This document shows positions 35,774-44,325 of a stretch of 64,000 nt of DNA, in pieces. A program made the translations under genes and the position numbers. The notes under the pieces were generated by a model. It was not told the DNA's origin and ran no database searches. It saw nothing but the letters and a program-made list of their open reading frames with translations. The DNA is from Terribacillus sp. FSL K6-0262. GTDB taxonomy: Bacteria; Bacillota; Bacilli; Bacillales; Amphibacillaceae. The stretch covers positions 1,899,001 through 1,963,000 of the forward strand of contig NZ_CP150277.1 of the NCBI RefSeq assembly GCF_037977385.1, written 5' to 3'. Numbering within the stretch: the stretch's first letter is position 1; the number at the start of each line of letters is the position of its first letter.

Positions 35774-36369
35774 TGAATTCAGAACGAAAGAAAGAATTAA
35801 TTAAGCAAATAACGGATTACAAGATTAATGTAACTACAGTAAGAGATTGGAACGTAACTGCAAAAGAAGAAAAGTTACCTTCAATTTCGACACTTATTAA
35901 TGAATTTGGATCTTGGAAAGCCTTTTAGGAAGCCTGTGGGGTTGGCACGGAGAACAAATATACATCTAAAAAACTGTTTGAGATAGCAAAGTTGAATAAA
36001 GAGCACCTGACTTCGTGAAGAAAATGGGATGATTTTGCTTCCGAAAATTCTCTCCCTCGATCTCAAATATTTATCGATAAATTCCGCAGTTGGAATAATC
36101 TTAAGGAGAAGTTAGACTTACCAGCCTTAAGAAAGCGATCGGACCTCTATACAAAGGAAGACATAGTAAGCATCCTAAATGATCTTATAGAAATTAGTAT
36201 CAAACATTATAAAGTATTTGGCTCAGCATCTATTACGACCTGGAACGACTATGCCAGGGATAACAAAGTCCCCAGCAGCTACAGTTTCATAAGAAACTTT
36301 GGAAGTTGGAAAAAAGCTAAAATCGAGATTGCAAAAATAAAAAATGGTTCGAAAGGTTCGTGCCTTTAA
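35773..36369 (+). pseudogene. Homing-endonuclease-associated repeat protein, nonsense-mutated
   Basis: One frame of 198 codons from ATG at 35773 with two in-frame stops (TAG near 35926, TGA near 36016). Three to four repeats of about 55 residues end in FGSW or FRSW (FGSWKAF, FRSWNNL, FGSWKKA) and contain W-D/N-Y/F-A and LPS-x-S motifs, the pattern of the homing endonuclease associated repeat found next to HNH nucleases. Start overlaps the stop of the previous gene (TAATG). No HNH domain remains. Confidence 0.7.
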
Positions 36370-36548
36370 TAAGTGATTCAATAACAGCACTTCTTTTTCC
36401 AGAATTAACATGAAGGTAATAGTTGAATCATTAAATATTGACTGTTTAAAAAATGGAAATAAATTAGCAAAAAATAAATTTAGGGAAGGAATTCGACTAA
36501 ATACATAGAAATCCTTAAGTGCAACACAAAAAAAGAGGAGGAATATGT
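36370..36548. other. Promoter-containing spacer
   Basis: About 180 very AT-rich bases before the bacteriocin-like gene; no gene or clear operator recognised. Confidence 0.35.
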
Positions 36549-37088
36549 ATGAAAATGTTGCAAAAAGTTACATTTACTTTGTTAGTGGCGGTACTTGTAT
36601 TCGGAATTGCTGGGTCTCCATTCGCTCAAGCTGCTTCTAAGAATGAAACAAACGGTTTAACTGAGGAACAAATGGAATTTAGCAGAACCATACTTGGACA
36701 CTTAGAGGCTTACACTGATGAAAATGGGAACCAACAATTGCGTATTACAGAAGCAGAAGAGTTAGAATCTGCTTTAAATGGAAGCGAGATCATTAGTTAT
36801 GATGAATTTCAATCAGTTGTAGAACAATTTAATACTTACATCTCTGAAGGAGACAACGTTGTTTCAAACACAGCAGATAGTATTGCGAAGGAATTAAACA
36901 CAAACGAGCCAGGTCAAATGGGAACAATGGCTATAAGTTGTGGAGATGCACTTAGTATTATAGGATTGATACATGCAGGATCTTATTCAGCAGCGGCATA
37001 TGCATTAGGCATAACAGGTCCAGCAGCACTATTGATTCCACTACTTACTTCGGCAGCATACACAGCAGCATCAATTGCATGTGATTGA
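36549..37088 (+). CDS. Bacteriocin-like precursor with hydrophobic two-cysteine C-terminus
   Basis: 179 residues from ATG 36549 (GAGGAGG upstream). Sec signal peptide (1-29, ending FAQAA), a polar acidic pro-region (30-125), and a hydrophobic Gly/Ala-rich C-terminal segment of about 50 residues that begins at Cys131 and ends Cys178-Asp. The layout (signal, pro-region, hydrophobic toxin segment) recalls SdpC-type peptides, but I see no sequence identity to SDP. A three-helix membrane protein follows directly and would fit an immunity role. Function inferred from architecture and context. Confidence 0.6.
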   Translation: MKMLQKVTFTLLVAVLVFGIAGSPFAQAASKNETNGLTEEQMEFSRTILGHLEAYTDENGNQQLRITEAEELESALNGSEIISYDEFQSVVEQFNTYISEGDNVVSNTADSIAKELNTNEPGQMGTMAISCGDALSIIGLIHAGSYSAAAYALGITGPAALLIPLLTSAAYTAASIACD

Positions 37089-37127
37089 GTTGAATTAACA
37101 AACACGATATAAGGAGAGTCTACACAT

Positions 37128-37406
37128 ATGTCCATTACACTCAAGAAATTCAGCTTTTCTTATGTTTATTTAATAATAACAGTTATGTTATTTTCAACTA
37201 ATTTTTCAGACACTGAAAATGCTCTGCTCACAACTATCTTGTTTTTACTACTCGTCAATTTGTCTTGTTTTTCTAACGAGTACCTCTTGGTAAAACACTA
37301 CGAAAAGAATCCGCAGAAAAAGTCTAATATAGGGTATGTTATTTTAATTGCTGCACAGATCGTAATTACGTTAATACTATTCTTTGTGTTTAAGTATTAT
37401 TTCTAA
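37128..37406 (+). CDS. Small three-helix membrane protein, probable immunity
   Basis: 92 residues with three hydrophobic segments (about 9-24, 29-48, 68-90); AAGGAG ribosome site. It starts 39 bases after the bacteriocin-like gene on the same strand. Size and topology match immunity proteins of membrane-active bacteriocins. No family recognised. Confidence 0.55.
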   Translation: MSITLKKFSFSYVYLIITVMLFSTNFSDTENALLTTILFLLLVNLSCFSNEYLLVKHYEKNPQKKSNIGYVILIAAQIVITLILFFVFKYYF

Positions 37407-37410
37407 GAAA

Positions 37411-37699
37411 AAGGAGGCTGGGATATAACTAATTTCTCAGTGCTTAAAACCGAATCTTATTCTTGAGCGCCGCTTCGGTAGAACACGCCGCTTTCCACGG
37501 GCACGGCCTTAGCCTCCTCGTGGAAAGGCCACCACTGCGGGGTCTTCAGCTCGCGCTGTTCCCGTAGGAGTCTCCGTGTTCTCCCTACGCTGGGATAGAT
37601 AGCTAATCAAAAAACCGAACTTATGCAAATTTTCGTATGAAGATTTGCAATATAGTTCGGTTTTTTATTTGGCTAAAACACTTTTGTCCCAGCCTCCTT
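37411..37699. repeat. 289-bp element with 15-bp terminal inverted repeats
   Basis: Left end AAGGAGGCTGGGATA, right end TGTCCCAGCCTCCTT (one mismatch). The interior is more GC-rich than its surroundings and carries internal inverted repeats, including CCGAAC...GTTCGG and TTTCCACGGGC/CGTGGAAAG. No coding capacity for a transposase. This is a MITE-like extragenic repeat of a kind widespread in Firmicutes. Its right end supplies the last codons and stop of the adjacent minus-strand gene. Confidence 0.7.
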
Positions 37700-38324
37700 C
37701 TTCGATTTGAGATACTATTTCAGAAGGTGTTGTCGAAATAAGATATGTCGAGAGATCATCTCCATGATTATTCGAACTGTAGTGTTTAAAAGCCAAGTTT
37801 ATGTCAGTTTCAGATTGATCGCTGTATATCAATTTAACAGCTGCTTCATCCTTATATGTACCCAGGACTCCTTCTTTTTGATTGTATTTTATATCAGTTA
37901 TTTCTTGATCTTTAGAAATAGCCTGGATGAAATCCATGATTACATCACTGTTATTTACAGAGCCACCATTTAATATATCCTTAGAAAGACTTTCTGGTTC
38001 AAATTCTTGAATGAAGAGATCCTCATCCTTTAATCTCACTGCAGTAAACAAGAACGTTATGGCTCCTTCTACTGAATTATACTTCTCTGCTACTTCATCA
38101 TTGTGTAAATGAATGTGGCCGCCGTCCCCAATCTTTTCTTCGTCCGCCCATTTATACAGATCTTCTTCCTGATTCATAACCGTTTGCATATCTTCTAATG
38201 TGTCAGCAGATGCTTGCTCAATGTTTATACTGTCTGCTTCTTCATCTAAGCTGAAGAATATAAGCAACCCTATCATAATAAGCATCCAGGCACCTATAGA
38301 AGCTAAAACAAGCTTCCTTTTCAT
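37665..38324 (-). CDS. Membrane-anchored extracellular protein, C-terminus replaced by repeat
   Basis: 219 residues: an N-terminal membrane anchor (about 7-25) then an acidic extracellular domain with HIHLHNDEVAEKYNSVEGAITFLF and Asp/Glu-rich stretches. Its ribosome site GGAGGG overlaps the stop region of the upstream hydrolase ruin, so the two were once coupled. The final residues GGWDKSVLAK are encoded by the terminal inverted repeat of the 289-bp element, so the natural C-terminus is probably lost. Family not recognised. Confidence 0.65.
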   Translation of the reverse strand: MKRKLVLASIGAWMLIMIGLLIFFSLDEEADSINIEQASADTLEDMQTVMNQEEDLYKWADEEKIGDGGHIHLHNDEVAEKYNSVEGAITFLFTAVRLKDEDLFIQEFEPESLSKDILNGGSVNNSDVIMDFIQAISKDQEITDIKYNQKEGVLGTYKDEAAVKLIYSDQSETDINLAFKHYSSNNHGDDLSTYLISTTPSEIVSQIEEGGWDKSVLAK

Positions 38325-38333
38325 AATTCCCTC

Positions 38334-38985
38334 CTAGAATTGAACGTATTTTGCAGAATCTAATTTACCAGGCTTGCTAGAATTCCATGCAGGAGAGAGT
38401 AGTTCAAAATGAAGATGCATACCTGTTGATTGCCCAGTATTACCCATGTAGCCTATAAATTGACCTTTTTTGACATTAGCTCCTGCTGATACCTTCCTCG
38501 AAGCTAAAATAGAGTTTCATACTGTTTTCCTTCTATATTGTGCCTTATGATAATTGTGTTTCCGTATGAGCTTGAAAGATATGATTTAACTACTACTCCA
38601 TCTGCAGATGCCACTACCTGTACATTAGATCTACCACCACCGATATCTATACCGTTGTGATAAGTTCCCCAACGAGGACCAAAAGTTTAAGTAATATCAC
38701 CTGTTACCGGTCTCATAAAGGCACCAGAGGTTACTTGTGGTACATCGCCACCATTATTAGGGGTATAAGTCGCTTGTGATTTGAATTTGTTAGCGTTTTT
38801 TAGGACCTTATCGACATACCAGTTAGCATGGTTATAGTTATAGATAGCTCCTCTTTGATCGGAAGCATAATTACTCCCAGCCAAGTAATTGGCAGCTGTA
38901 TGTATTGCATCTTCAATCTGCCATGGATCAGCCTTTCCATCACCATTCCCATCTACACCATATCCACCACCGGCTTTTTGAGGTA
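38334..38985 (-). pseudogene. Ruined lytic transglycosylase-M23 peptidase
   Basis: Minus-strand pieces: YGVDGNGDGKADPWQIEDAI and YNHANWYVDKVL (transglycosylase end), a stop after PVTGDIT, then FGPRWGTYHNGIDIGGG and SADGVVVKSY (M23 LytM domain), a frameshift after KQYETL, and finally [18 protein letters not shown] with the catalytic HLHFE. The N-terminal half is missing. Such two-domain hydrolases occur in prophages and conjugative elements, so this is probably a remnant of one. Confidence 0.8.
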
Positions 38986-39150
38986 AGGAGCGAACTTGGC
39001 AAAGGAACGGAAATAGTCATAGCATTCGATCATGATTGAATGCCGGAATCCCTTTTCTGAACCCATGTCTGATTCCGATGATCCGGAGGAAGGGAAATCG
39101 ATTCAGCGATGGTTCTGTATCTATCCAGGGAGATATTGTTTTTTAATGAT
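38986..39150. other. Short unassigned stretch
   Basis: Contains a 60-codon plus-strand frame (from 39032) without a ribosome site or recognisable product; I regard it as spurious. Confidence 0.35.
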
Positions 39151-39151
39151 G

Positions 39152-39182
39152 AAGAGATTGGAGGATATCCAATCTCTTTTTT
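39152..39182 (+). terminator. Terminator
   Basis: AGAGATTGGA / TCCAATCTCT stem with TTTTTT. It resembles the glycine-riboswitch terminator at 41554 in sequence but no aptamer is present here. Confidence 0.7.
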
Positions 39183-39184
39183 GC

Positions 39185-39895
39185 TTATCTGCACCTGAAA
39201 ATGCGATAGCCTAGTATATCTTTATACTGCTTTGTGATCTCCTGGTGCTTTTCCAATATCTCTAATAATGCGTCATCTATATCTTCCGATAGTGTGAAAT
39301 CGGCAGCATGCTGCTCGTCGATTTGTTCAGAGGAAGCTTGGTATGTCGTGCTGTCAATTTGTTGGAAACCAGCCTGTTTGAAGACGGTAAGCCATTCGGC
39401 TTCGGTCCATAATTGCGGGAAGGTGTAAAAATCCATGATGTGATCCCGTTCGGTTTCTGGAATCGGCTGTTCCAGTACGGTTTCGATTGCAAGTAAGATG
39501 CCGTTTGGTTTCAGGACTCTTTTGAGCTCTGGAATGGTGGTGCCGACATTGGTGAACGCTAGCACGGATTCGGAAAGGACGATATCAAAATTCGCTTCCG
39601 GATAGGGGAGATTTTCGGTGTCCCCGAGTTTGATATCGACCGGTGAATCGAGGGAGTTGAATCGCTGCCGGGCTTTCTCCACCATGATGCCATTATTGTC
39701 CAGTGCACTGATGCTGCAGCCGTATTGCTGTGCGAGATGGGCGGCTGTTTGCCCGGTACCGCAGCCGATCTCCAGCATTGCTGTTTGTTCATTGATTTTT
39801 TCCTCGGACAGGATCTGCTTTGTTAGTCTCAGTCCTCCTGGATGGGCGCCGCCTACGCCAAACAGGGCTAAACAATCGAGGTATGTGTAATGCAA
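39185..39895 (-). CDS. Class I SAM-dependent methyltransferase
   Basis: 236 residues from TTG at 39895 (GGGGATT upstream). Motif I LEIGCGTGQTAAHL (about 40-53), motif II-like LDNNGIMVEKA, motif post-I KLGDTENLPYPEANFDIVLSE. A Methyltransf_11-type small-molecule or menaquinone/ubiquinone-like methyltransferase; substrate unknown. Not in an operon. Confidence 0.85.
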   Translation of the reverse strand: MHYTYLDCLALFGVGGAHPGGLRLTKQILSEEKINEQTAMLEIGCGTGQTAAHLAQQYGCSISALDNNGIMVEKARQRFNSLDSPVDIKLGDTENLPYPEANFDIVLSESVLAFTNVGTTIPELKRVLKPNGILLAIETVLEQPIPETERDHIMDFYTFPQLWTEAEWLTVFKQAGFQQIDSTTYQASSEQIDEQHAADFTLSEDIDDALLEILEKHQEITKQYKDILGYRIFRCR

Positions 39896-40007
39896 ATGAA
39901 TCCCCGCCTTTCCATGTAATAAGCTATGAGCGCAGGGGAGATTTGTGCTGTATGCAAAAGCAGGACGTGCTCTTCGTGAATAAATTGGTGTTGTGAGGAG
40001 GAGTGCT

Positions 40008-40775
40008 ATGAGTGTAATCAGGACAGATGAATGGCTGCTTCATGATTATGAGGATCCAGTCGGGATGTGCGGGCAGCTGACAGAACATTTCCCGGGAGCT
40101 TCTGCTTCTGAAATATATGATTACCTCGTCAGGCATGGCATGTATCGCCCGCTGAAGAAGCGGGGGGAACAGCTGCTGGATCAGAAGGTGTGGGAGATAG
40201 TGAAGCAGGACGAGGCTTTCCTGCAGAAGGAATGGGGAGGTCCGGATATACCGATCTTTATCTTTCCATCAGATGTGCATAATGAATGGCTCCAAGCACA
40301 ATTGGGAGGCAAGTCCGGGCTGGCTTTCGGTGATAAGCTTTTTTTATTTATCTCCCCGAAAAACACGGAAGAGGAAATAAAGGCAATATTTACGCATGAA
40401 TACAATCATGTCTGCCGGCTGAATCACTTTGACAAAAAGGAAGGGATGTACACGCTGCTGGATACGATCGTATTGGAGGGGATCGCGGAAAATGCGGTCA
40501 GGGAAAGACTGGGGGAGGAGCTGACTGCAAGCTGGGCATCCTTTTATTCGGATAAGGAAATCGCCAAAATGTGGGCGGATTACATTCTGCCCAAGCGGCG
40601 GCTATTACGTGAGGAGCAGGAATTTCAAGCGATTTTATTCGGTCATCGTAAATATCCGAAGATGCTTGGTTATTGTGCCGGTTATCATGTAGTGAAAAGG
40701 TATATGGAGAGAAATAGCCTATCAAGCAAGGACTTGCTGCCTGTCGAAGCGGATGTGATTGCCGGCGGGAATTAA
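40008..40775 (+). CDS. DUF2268 putative zinc metalloprotease
   Basis: 255 residues from ATG 40008 (GAGGAGG upstream; an ATG at 39993 is weaker). HEYNH near residue 125 is an HExxH-type zinc site, with the downstream Glu in VLEGIAEN. N-terminal DEWLLHDYEDPVGMCGQL and LFLFISPKNTEEE are family features of bacillus DUF2268 proteins. Probably cytosolic; no signal peptide. Function unknown. Confidence 0.82.
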   Translation: MSVIRTDEWLLHDYEDPVGMCGQLTEHFPGASASEIYDYLVRHGMYRPLKKRGEQLLDQKVWEIVKQDEAFLQKEWGGPDIPIFIFPSDVHNEWLQAQLGGKSGLAFGDKLFLFISPKNTEEEIKAIFTHEYNHVCRLNHFDKKEGMYTLLDTIVLEGIAENAVRERLGEELTASWASFYSDKEIAKMWADYILPKRRLLREEQEFQAILFGHRKYPKMLGYCAGYHVVKRYMERNSLSSKDLLPVEADVIAGGN

Positions 40776-40916
40776 TGGTGCATGGAGCTTAGTGGATATG
40801 GACGATGATCATGGAGTCAGGGTGCACCAAGTCCTGACTTTTCGTCATACCCACTTCTCCATGGCTATGATGCCGTTATCCTGGTCTGCTGAGATAAACA
40901 TGCTTTAGTTGAATGG

Positions 40917-41180
40917 TCAAATCCAGAATAGGGAAAGCAAGGCTATTCCTGCAATGGCTCCCAAGGCCACTCCCCAGCCAAATCCCCAGCCGCCGCCATA
41001 CCCCCAGCCTCCGTAACCGAAGCCGCCCAGGTTCCGGGAGCGGCCAAGTGGCTGCAAATATACTCGGTTCTGATCTACACGCTGAATGATTCCTCTATGG
41101 ATTCTGCCATCATGGCATCGGATTTCAACTGCTTTACCGCTGTATCTTTGGCATAATGAACGATATCTTCCAACTGACAT
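40917..41180 (-). CDS. Small protein with Sm-like start and Gly-rich tail
   Basis: 87 residues. The N-terminal 40 residues (GKAVEIRCHDGRIHRGIIQRVDQNRVYLQPL) look like an LSm/Hfq-type beta sheet; then a Gly/Tyr/Trp-rich stretch (about 51-67) and a C-terminal hydrophobic helix. GGGGGTGAAGG precedes the ATG. Similar small proteins are common in bacilli; function unknown. Confidence 0.75.
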   Translation of the reverse strand: MSVGRYRSLCQRYSGKAVEIRCHDGRIHRGIIQRVDQNRVYLQPLGRSRNLGGFGYGGWGYGGGWGFGWGVALGAIAGIALLSLFWI

Positions 41181-41315
41181 ACCTTCACCCCCATAACGTT
41201 TTAAGGATTCAGGGTATTATATGTCCCAAATAAAATATCGCAGGGTACACGTATCTTAGGGGTTTAGCGGAATCTTGGTGTCAAGGGGATCGAGGTGCCA
41301 TGCTGCAATCTGGAT
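41181..41315. other. Intergenic
   Basis: Spacer between the divergent small gene and the glycine-riboswitch promoter; nothing recognised. Confidence 0.35.
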
Positions 41316-41344
41316 TTGACAAAAAATCCAACAAACATTAGAAT
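41316..41344 (+). promoter_or_regulatory. Sigma-A promoter of the glycine-controlled permease
   Basis: TTGACA, 17 bases, TAGAAT; the riboswitch follows about 75 bases later. Confidence 0.8.
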
Positions 41345-41420
41345 GAACGGTAATCAAGCAAAATCTAAATAACTTAATAATAAAGCTATGAATGCTATGG
41401 ATCACACTATAGCAGGAGCA

Positions 41421-41488
41421 GCTTCTGGAGAGACCGCTATTTGCGCGGCGCCGAAGGGTTCACAATCTCAGGCAAAAGGACAGAAGAG
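41421..41488 (+). ncRNA. Glycine riboswitch aptamer
   Basis: Contains the conserved GGAGAGACC, GCGCCGAAGG and TCTCAGGCAAAAGGACAG blocks of the glycine aptamer. Only one full aptamer is seen. It precedes a terminator and an amino-acid permease gene, so glycine probably controls uptake. Confidence 0.92.
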
Positions 41489-41553
41489 TATCGGATATGT
41501 ATTTGTGTTTTGCAGCGCGCGCATGACCAATAGTATTTGTTATTCTTGTGATC

Positions 41554-41587
41554 AAGAGATTGGAGAACCTCCGATCTCTTTTTTTAT
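41554..41587 (+). terminator. Expression-platform terminator of the glycine riboswitch
   Basis: AAGAGATTGGAG-AAC-CTCCGATCTCTT stem with a T-run, between the aptamer and the permease start. Confidence 0.85.
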
Positions 41588-41612
41588 TGGGTTTTTGAAG
41601 GAGGAGTAAGAT

Positions 41613-42959
41613 TTGGCACAACAAGGGCTGAAAAGGGACTTATCAAATAGACATGTACAGCTGATTGCCATTGGCGGTACGATCGGTACGGGGTTATTCC
41701 TGGGATCCGGGAAAGCGATCCAGCTGGCTGGCCCATCGATCATCTTTGCATATTTGATTGTTGGCATTGCGCTGTTTTTTGTGATGAGGGCGCTTGGGGA
41801 GCTGCTTTTATCAAAGGCAGGCTATCAATCCATCACGGACATAGCCGAAGATTATCTTGGACCTTGGGCATCGTTTGTGACGGGCTGGACGTATTGGTTT
41901 TGCTGGATAATGACAGCGATGGCGGATGTGATTGCTGTCGGGGTGTATGTGAATTATTGGTTCGATATCCCGCAATGGGTACCTGCACTTATCTGCGTCA
42001 TCGTTTTATTGGGACTTAATTTACTTACGGTCAAGCTGTTTGGGGAATTGGAATTTTGGTTCGCCTTGATCAAGGTGATCACGATCTTGGCCCTGATCGG
42101 TATTGGCATCGTGCTGCTGGTGATTGGTTTCCAGACAGATACAGGAGCCGTTTCGGTTGCCAATCTATGGGAGCACGGAGGACTGTTTCCCAATGGGATT
42201 CCTGGCTTCCTGCTCGCCTTCCAGATGGTCGTCTTCGCGTATGTCGGTGTGGAATTGATCGGTGTATCGGCAGCCGAAACTGCTGACCCAGCCAAGAATA
42301 TCCCCTCGGCGATCAATAAGATACCGTTACGGATCCTATTTTTCTACGTGGGCGCACTTTTGATTCTATTGATGATAAATCCATGGACAGAGCTGAATGC
42401 AGCAGAAAGCCCATTCGTGAAGACATTCAGCTTGGTCGGCATTCCGCTTGCGGCAGGCATCATCAACTTTGTCGTATTGACATCGGCAGCATCTGCCGGG
42501 AACAGCGGCATGTTCTCCACCAGCCGGACTTTATACAACTTGAGCAAGCAAGGACAAGGTCCATCGCAGCTTGCCAAATTGAATAAAAAGCACGTCCCGG
42601 CGAACGCTTTATGGCTGTCGGCAATCGTTGTATCCGTGGGGGCGCTCTTAAGCAAACTCATCCCGGATCAAGCCTTCAGCATTGTCACGACTATCAGTGC
42701 CATCTGTTTTATTTGGGTTTGGAGCATCATTCTTATCTGTCATATCAAATATAAGAAAACCCGTCCTGCATTGCAGGCAAAATCAACGTTCAAGGCACCG
42801 TTTGCGCCATTTGTGAACTATGCTGTGCTGGCGATGTTTGCAGGGGTCCTCGTTATCATGCTGTCGGCGGATGAAACGCGGCCGGCGCTGCTGCTGACGC
42901 CTTTGTGGTTTGTATTGCTGCTTGGGCTGTATGGGGGCAGAAAGAAACGGTCCAATTAA
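41613..42959 (+). CDS. cycA: Amino-acid permease, glycine/D-alanine/D-serine type
   Basis: 448-residue APC-family transporter with about 12 helices, starting at TTG after GGAGGAG. Helix 1 has the AAT signature IAIGGTIGTGLFLGSGKAI (about 18-36). Overall resemblance is to CycA (D-serine/D-alanine/glycine permease). The glycine riboswitch upstream independently supports glycine as a substrate. Other AAT-group permeases remain possible. Confidence 0.85.
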   Translation: MAQQGLKRDLSNRHVQLIAIGGTIGTGLFLGSGKAIQLAGPSIIFAYLIVGIALFFVMRALGELLLSKAGYQSITDIAEDYLGPWASFVTGWTYWFCWIMTAMADVIAVGVYVNYWFDIPQWVPALICVIVLLGLNLLTVKLFGELEFWFALIKVITILALIGIGIVLLVIGFQTDTGAVSVANLWEHGGLFPNGIPGFLLAFQMVVFAYVGVELIGVSAAETADPAKNIPSAINKIPLRILFFYVGALLILLMINPWTELNAAESPFVKTFSLVGIPLAAGIINFVVLTSAASAGNSGMFSTSRTLYNLSKQGQGPSQLAKLNKKHVPANALWLSAIVVSVGALLSKLIPDQAFSIVTTISAICFIWVWSIILICHIKYKKTRPALQAKSTFKAPFAPFVNYAVLAMFAGVLVIMLSADETRPALLLTPLWFVLLLGLYGGRKKRSN

Positions 42960-42974
42960 GGTAATCGAATGATA

Positions 42975-43008
42975 GGAACAGCTTCCGGCAAATGGAGGCT
43001 GTTCCTAT
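42975..43008 (+). terminator. Terminator after permease
   Basis: AGGAACAGC / GCTGTTCCT arms, loop about 15 bases. Confidence 0.65.
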
Positions 43009-43093
43009 TAATCTATGATATAAGTTAAGTTGTCCATCCGCTCTCCACTATGATAGATTCTAAATGAAATGAGCGGGAAGGCGGGTAAAAAAT

Positions 43094-44200
43094 ATGCAAT
43101 TCTTGACGTATGAACTGGCTCAGGAAATTGTCGGACGTACGATGAAGATATTGAATCAAAATATAAATGTCATGAATGAAGAAGGGGTGATCATAGGCTC
43201 CGGGGAAAGGGACAGGATCGACCAGCTCCATACCGGCGCGCTGCTAGTACTGGAAAAAGGAGAAAGCATGGAAATAGATGATGCCAGTGCCGCGGAAATG
43301 AAAGGGGCAAGGCCAGGTATTAATTTACCGATACTTTTTAACGATCAAGTCGTCGGCGTGATAGGTATCACAGGGGAACCAGAGCAGATCCGGAATTATG
43401 CCCGGCTGGTGAAAATGGCGGCAGAATTAGTGCTGGAGCAATCGTTTTTATTGGAGCGGGTGCAATGGAAGCAGCGACTTCAAAGTGAGATTGTCAATCA
43501 GCTTATCGCAGAAGGGGACTTGAATGAGGAATCAATCAAGCAGCGGGCTGGATTCCTGGGGATGGATGTAGGATGTCCGAGATTTGCTATCGTGATGGAA
43601 AAAATGGATGATGCCCAAATTACCACGCAAGGGCTGATTGGGGCGGTCCAATATGAGATTGGCAGAAACGATTTAATCGGAGTCAGTTATAACGAGGAAA
43701 TAGTGGTTCTGAAGGCGGCAGGATCGAAATGGGGATTGAATCATTTTTTGGAACGGCTGCAAAAGATATCTTCTGAAAATGTACGAATGGGAATCGGCAG
43801 GGTGGCGAATCAGCTAAACCAATTAAAAGCCTCCTTCTCCCAGGCTAAAAATGCCATCATGGTCGGGAGTAAGCTTGATCCGGATAGGAACTGCTTCCCA
43901 TATGAAAAGTATCAATTGGAGATCATGCTGTCGAAAGTGATCCGGGAAGAGGATAAGAGTGCCTTTTCTTACTATGATAATCTGCTGGATCAAGGCAGGA
44001 AGGGGGAGCTGATCGATACATTGGAAGCTTATATAAGAGAGGGCGGGGAATTGAACAAGATTGCAGAAAGCTTGTTTATTCACCGGAATACGCTGAGGTA
44101 CCGTCTTGATAAGATCGCTGAGCTGACTGGAAAGGATCCGCGGGATGCTAAGGATTTGATGGAGCTGTATATGGCGAAGCTGCAGCGTGATTTGAGCTGA
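43094..44200 (+). CDS. cdaR: Sugar-diacid/glycerate regulator, CdaR family
   Basis: 368 residues. N-terminal diacid-recognition domain (about 3-135, starting FLTYELAQEIVGRTMKILNQNINVMNEEG), a middle domain, and the C-terminal PucR-type helix-turn-helix with LFIHRNTLRYRLDKIAELTG (about 330-350). Activators of this family control glycerate, galactarate or glucarate genes. The two genes downstream encode a GntP permease and glycerate kinase, so glycerate is the likely inducer. Confidence 0.9.
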   Translation: MQFLTYELAQEIVGRTMKILNQNINVMNEEGVIIGSGERDRIDQLHTGALLVLEKGESMEIDDASAAEMKGARPGINLPILFNDQVVGVIGITGEPEQIRNYARLVKMAAELVLEQSFLLERVQWKQRLQSEIVNQLIAEGDLNEESIKQRAGFLGMDVGCPRFAIVMEKMDDAQITTQGLIGAVQYEIGRNDLIGVSYNEEIVVLKAAGSKWGLNHFLERLQKISSENVRMGIGRVANQLNQLKASFSQAKNAIMVGSKLDPDRNCFPYEKYQLEIMLSKVIREEDKSAFSYYDNLLDQGRKGELIDTLEAYIREGGELNKIAESLFIHRNTLRYRLDKIAELTGKDPRDAKDLMELYMAKLQRDLS

Positions 44201-44216
44201 TTGTGCAAATGCACAA
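44201..44216. promoter_or_regulatory. Palindrome between cdaR and gntP
   Basis: TTGTGCAAATGCACAA, arms matching at seven of eight positions, starting right after the cdaR stop. A candidate CdaR binding site. Confidence 0.5.
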
Positions 44217-44271
44217 CCGAAGTGGAGGTTTTCCGGGACTTTTTCATTCTCTTTCACGATGAATCCATCTT

Positions 44272-44285
44272 AGAAAACGCTTACA
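44272..44285 (+). promoter_or_regulatory. CcpA cre site in the gntP promoter
   Basis: AGAAAACGCTTACA matches TGWAANCGNTNWCA at 13 of 14 positions. It overlaps a probable promoter (weak TTAGAA near 44270, 17-base spacer, TATAAC), so CcpA would block initiation. Confidence 0.7.
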
Positions 44286-44325
44286 ATTGGTGTATAACGA
44301 TTACACATTGTGTGGAGGGGACAGC

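Noticed and set aside
39032..39214. 60-codon plus-strand frame
   Set aside because: No ribosome site, no recognisable product, and its end lies in a terminator hairpin.
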